NCBI GenBank assembly: GCA_964568355.1
Contig: CAZMRK010000148.1
Coordinates: 1 to 6,561 of the forward strand
DNA length: 6,561 nt
Direction: 5' to 3'
Origin: JAJPJX01 sp964568355
GTDB taxonomy: Bacteria > Acidobacteriota > Terriglobia > Bryobacterales > Bryobacteraceae
This document shows positions 6,250 to 6,561 of the stretch, piece by piece; positions within the stretch are counted from its first letter, which is position 1; the number at the start of each line of letters is the position of its first letter. A program made the position numbers and the translations under genes. The notes under the pieces are model-generated. The model made no database searches. It saw only the letters and a list, made by a program, of their open reading frames with translations, and was not told where the DNA came from.

Positions 6250-6561
6250 ATGAGTAGCACGGTACGACCAATCGCGGCGCCACTCTCCGATACAAAGCCG
6301 CAGCTTGACCGTCTGGCGCTCCTGTATGAGAGCATTTTCACGGCGGTCGTGCGCTTGCAATCGGGAAGGCAGCAAATTCAGAATTCGGACGCATTTCGGG
6401 CGCGCATGAAGGACTTGCTCCGCGACATCGGACGAGCAGGAGGGAGGCGGGGCTATTCGGGGCAGGATGTCCAGGATGCCAATTTTGCCGTGGTGGCCTT
6501 CGTGGATGAGGTGGTTCTAACGGCCAAAGATCCGCAGTGGGCGGTGAAGACGTTGAGCGAG
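6250..6561 (+). CDS. tssL: DotU/TssL (IcmH) family type VI secretion protein, N-terminal part (3' partial)
   Basis: The reading frame starts at ATG 6250 and stays open for 104 codons to the window edge. The family normally forms an inner-membrane subunit of the type VI secretion membrane complex (TssJLM), with a cytoplasmic helical domain followed by one C-terminal membrane helix. What is visible fits that helical domain: an early helix LDRLALLYESIFTAVVRLQ (19-37), a linker, then the characteristic ANFAVVAFVDEVVL (77-90) followed by an aromatic at W97. This matches the family pattern of a helix ending in A-x-x-D-E-x-x-L and a nearby P-x-W. The region YSGQDVQDA just before it takes the usual place ahead of that helix. 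The membrane segment and any OmpA-like peptidoglycan-binding domain would lie beyond the window. The kinase gene ends two bases upstream, so the two are very likely co-transcribed. DotU of type IVB systems is an alternative; the symbol is a family-level assignment. Confidence 0.75.
   Translation, partial: MSSTVRPIAAPLSDTKPQLDRLALLYESIFTAVVRLQSGRQQIQNSDAFRARMKDLLRDIGRAGGRRGYSGQDVQDANFAVVAFVDEVVLTAKDPQWAVKTLSE

Noticed and set aside
1..6561. tRNA, rRNA, CRISPR array, insertion sequence or attachment site
   Set aside because: Reading both strands showed no regularly spaced direct repeats, transposase-like frames, terminal inverted repeats or tRNA-like cloverleaf segments.

Overview
The window comes from a moderately GC-rich bacterial chromosome. 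All four supported genes lie on the + strand. No gene identifies the species. A very large PEGA-domain Ser/Thr kinase next to a DotU-type gene, together with an AraC/VOC pair, would suit an Acidobacteria-like (e.g. Solibacter/Bryobacter-type) or another environmental Gram-negative genome; this is inference from gene style only.

Layout. (1) Positions 2-607 hold the 3' part of an AraC-family regulator with a DUF6597-like N-terminal domain; its start lies outside the window. (2) A 140-base gap with a short inverted repeat over the araC stop leads to a 154-residue VOC (glyoxalase/PhnB-like) protein at 748-1212. (3) A 235-base non-coding gap (1213-1447) holds a weak terminator-like hairpin and two overlapping, mutually exclusive stem-loops. 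(4) Positions 1448-6247 encode one 1599-residue transmembrane Ser/Thr kinase: Hanks-type kinase domain, about eleven TPR-like helical units, a disordered linker with a possible FHA-binding phosphothreonine motif, one membrane helix, about five PEGA-like domains and a C-terminal beta-rich domain. (5) From 6250, two bases after the kinase stop, begins a gene cut by the window edge whose first 104 residues look like the DotU/TssL (IcmH) family of type VI secretion.

How they fit together. The AraC and VOC genes look like an ordinary regulator/metabolic-enzyme neighbourhood. The kinase and DotU/TssL genes appear translationally coupled, which suggests the kinase is a PpkA-like post-translational regulator of a type VI (or related contractile) secretion system whose remaining genes lie downstream. 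The gap at 1213-1447 is then the likely upstream edge of that secretion locus. The kinase would sense an extracytoplasmic state through its PEGA and C-terminal domains and signal through cytoplasmic phosphorylation. The architecture is clear from the sequence; the secretion link rests on one partial neighbouring gene.
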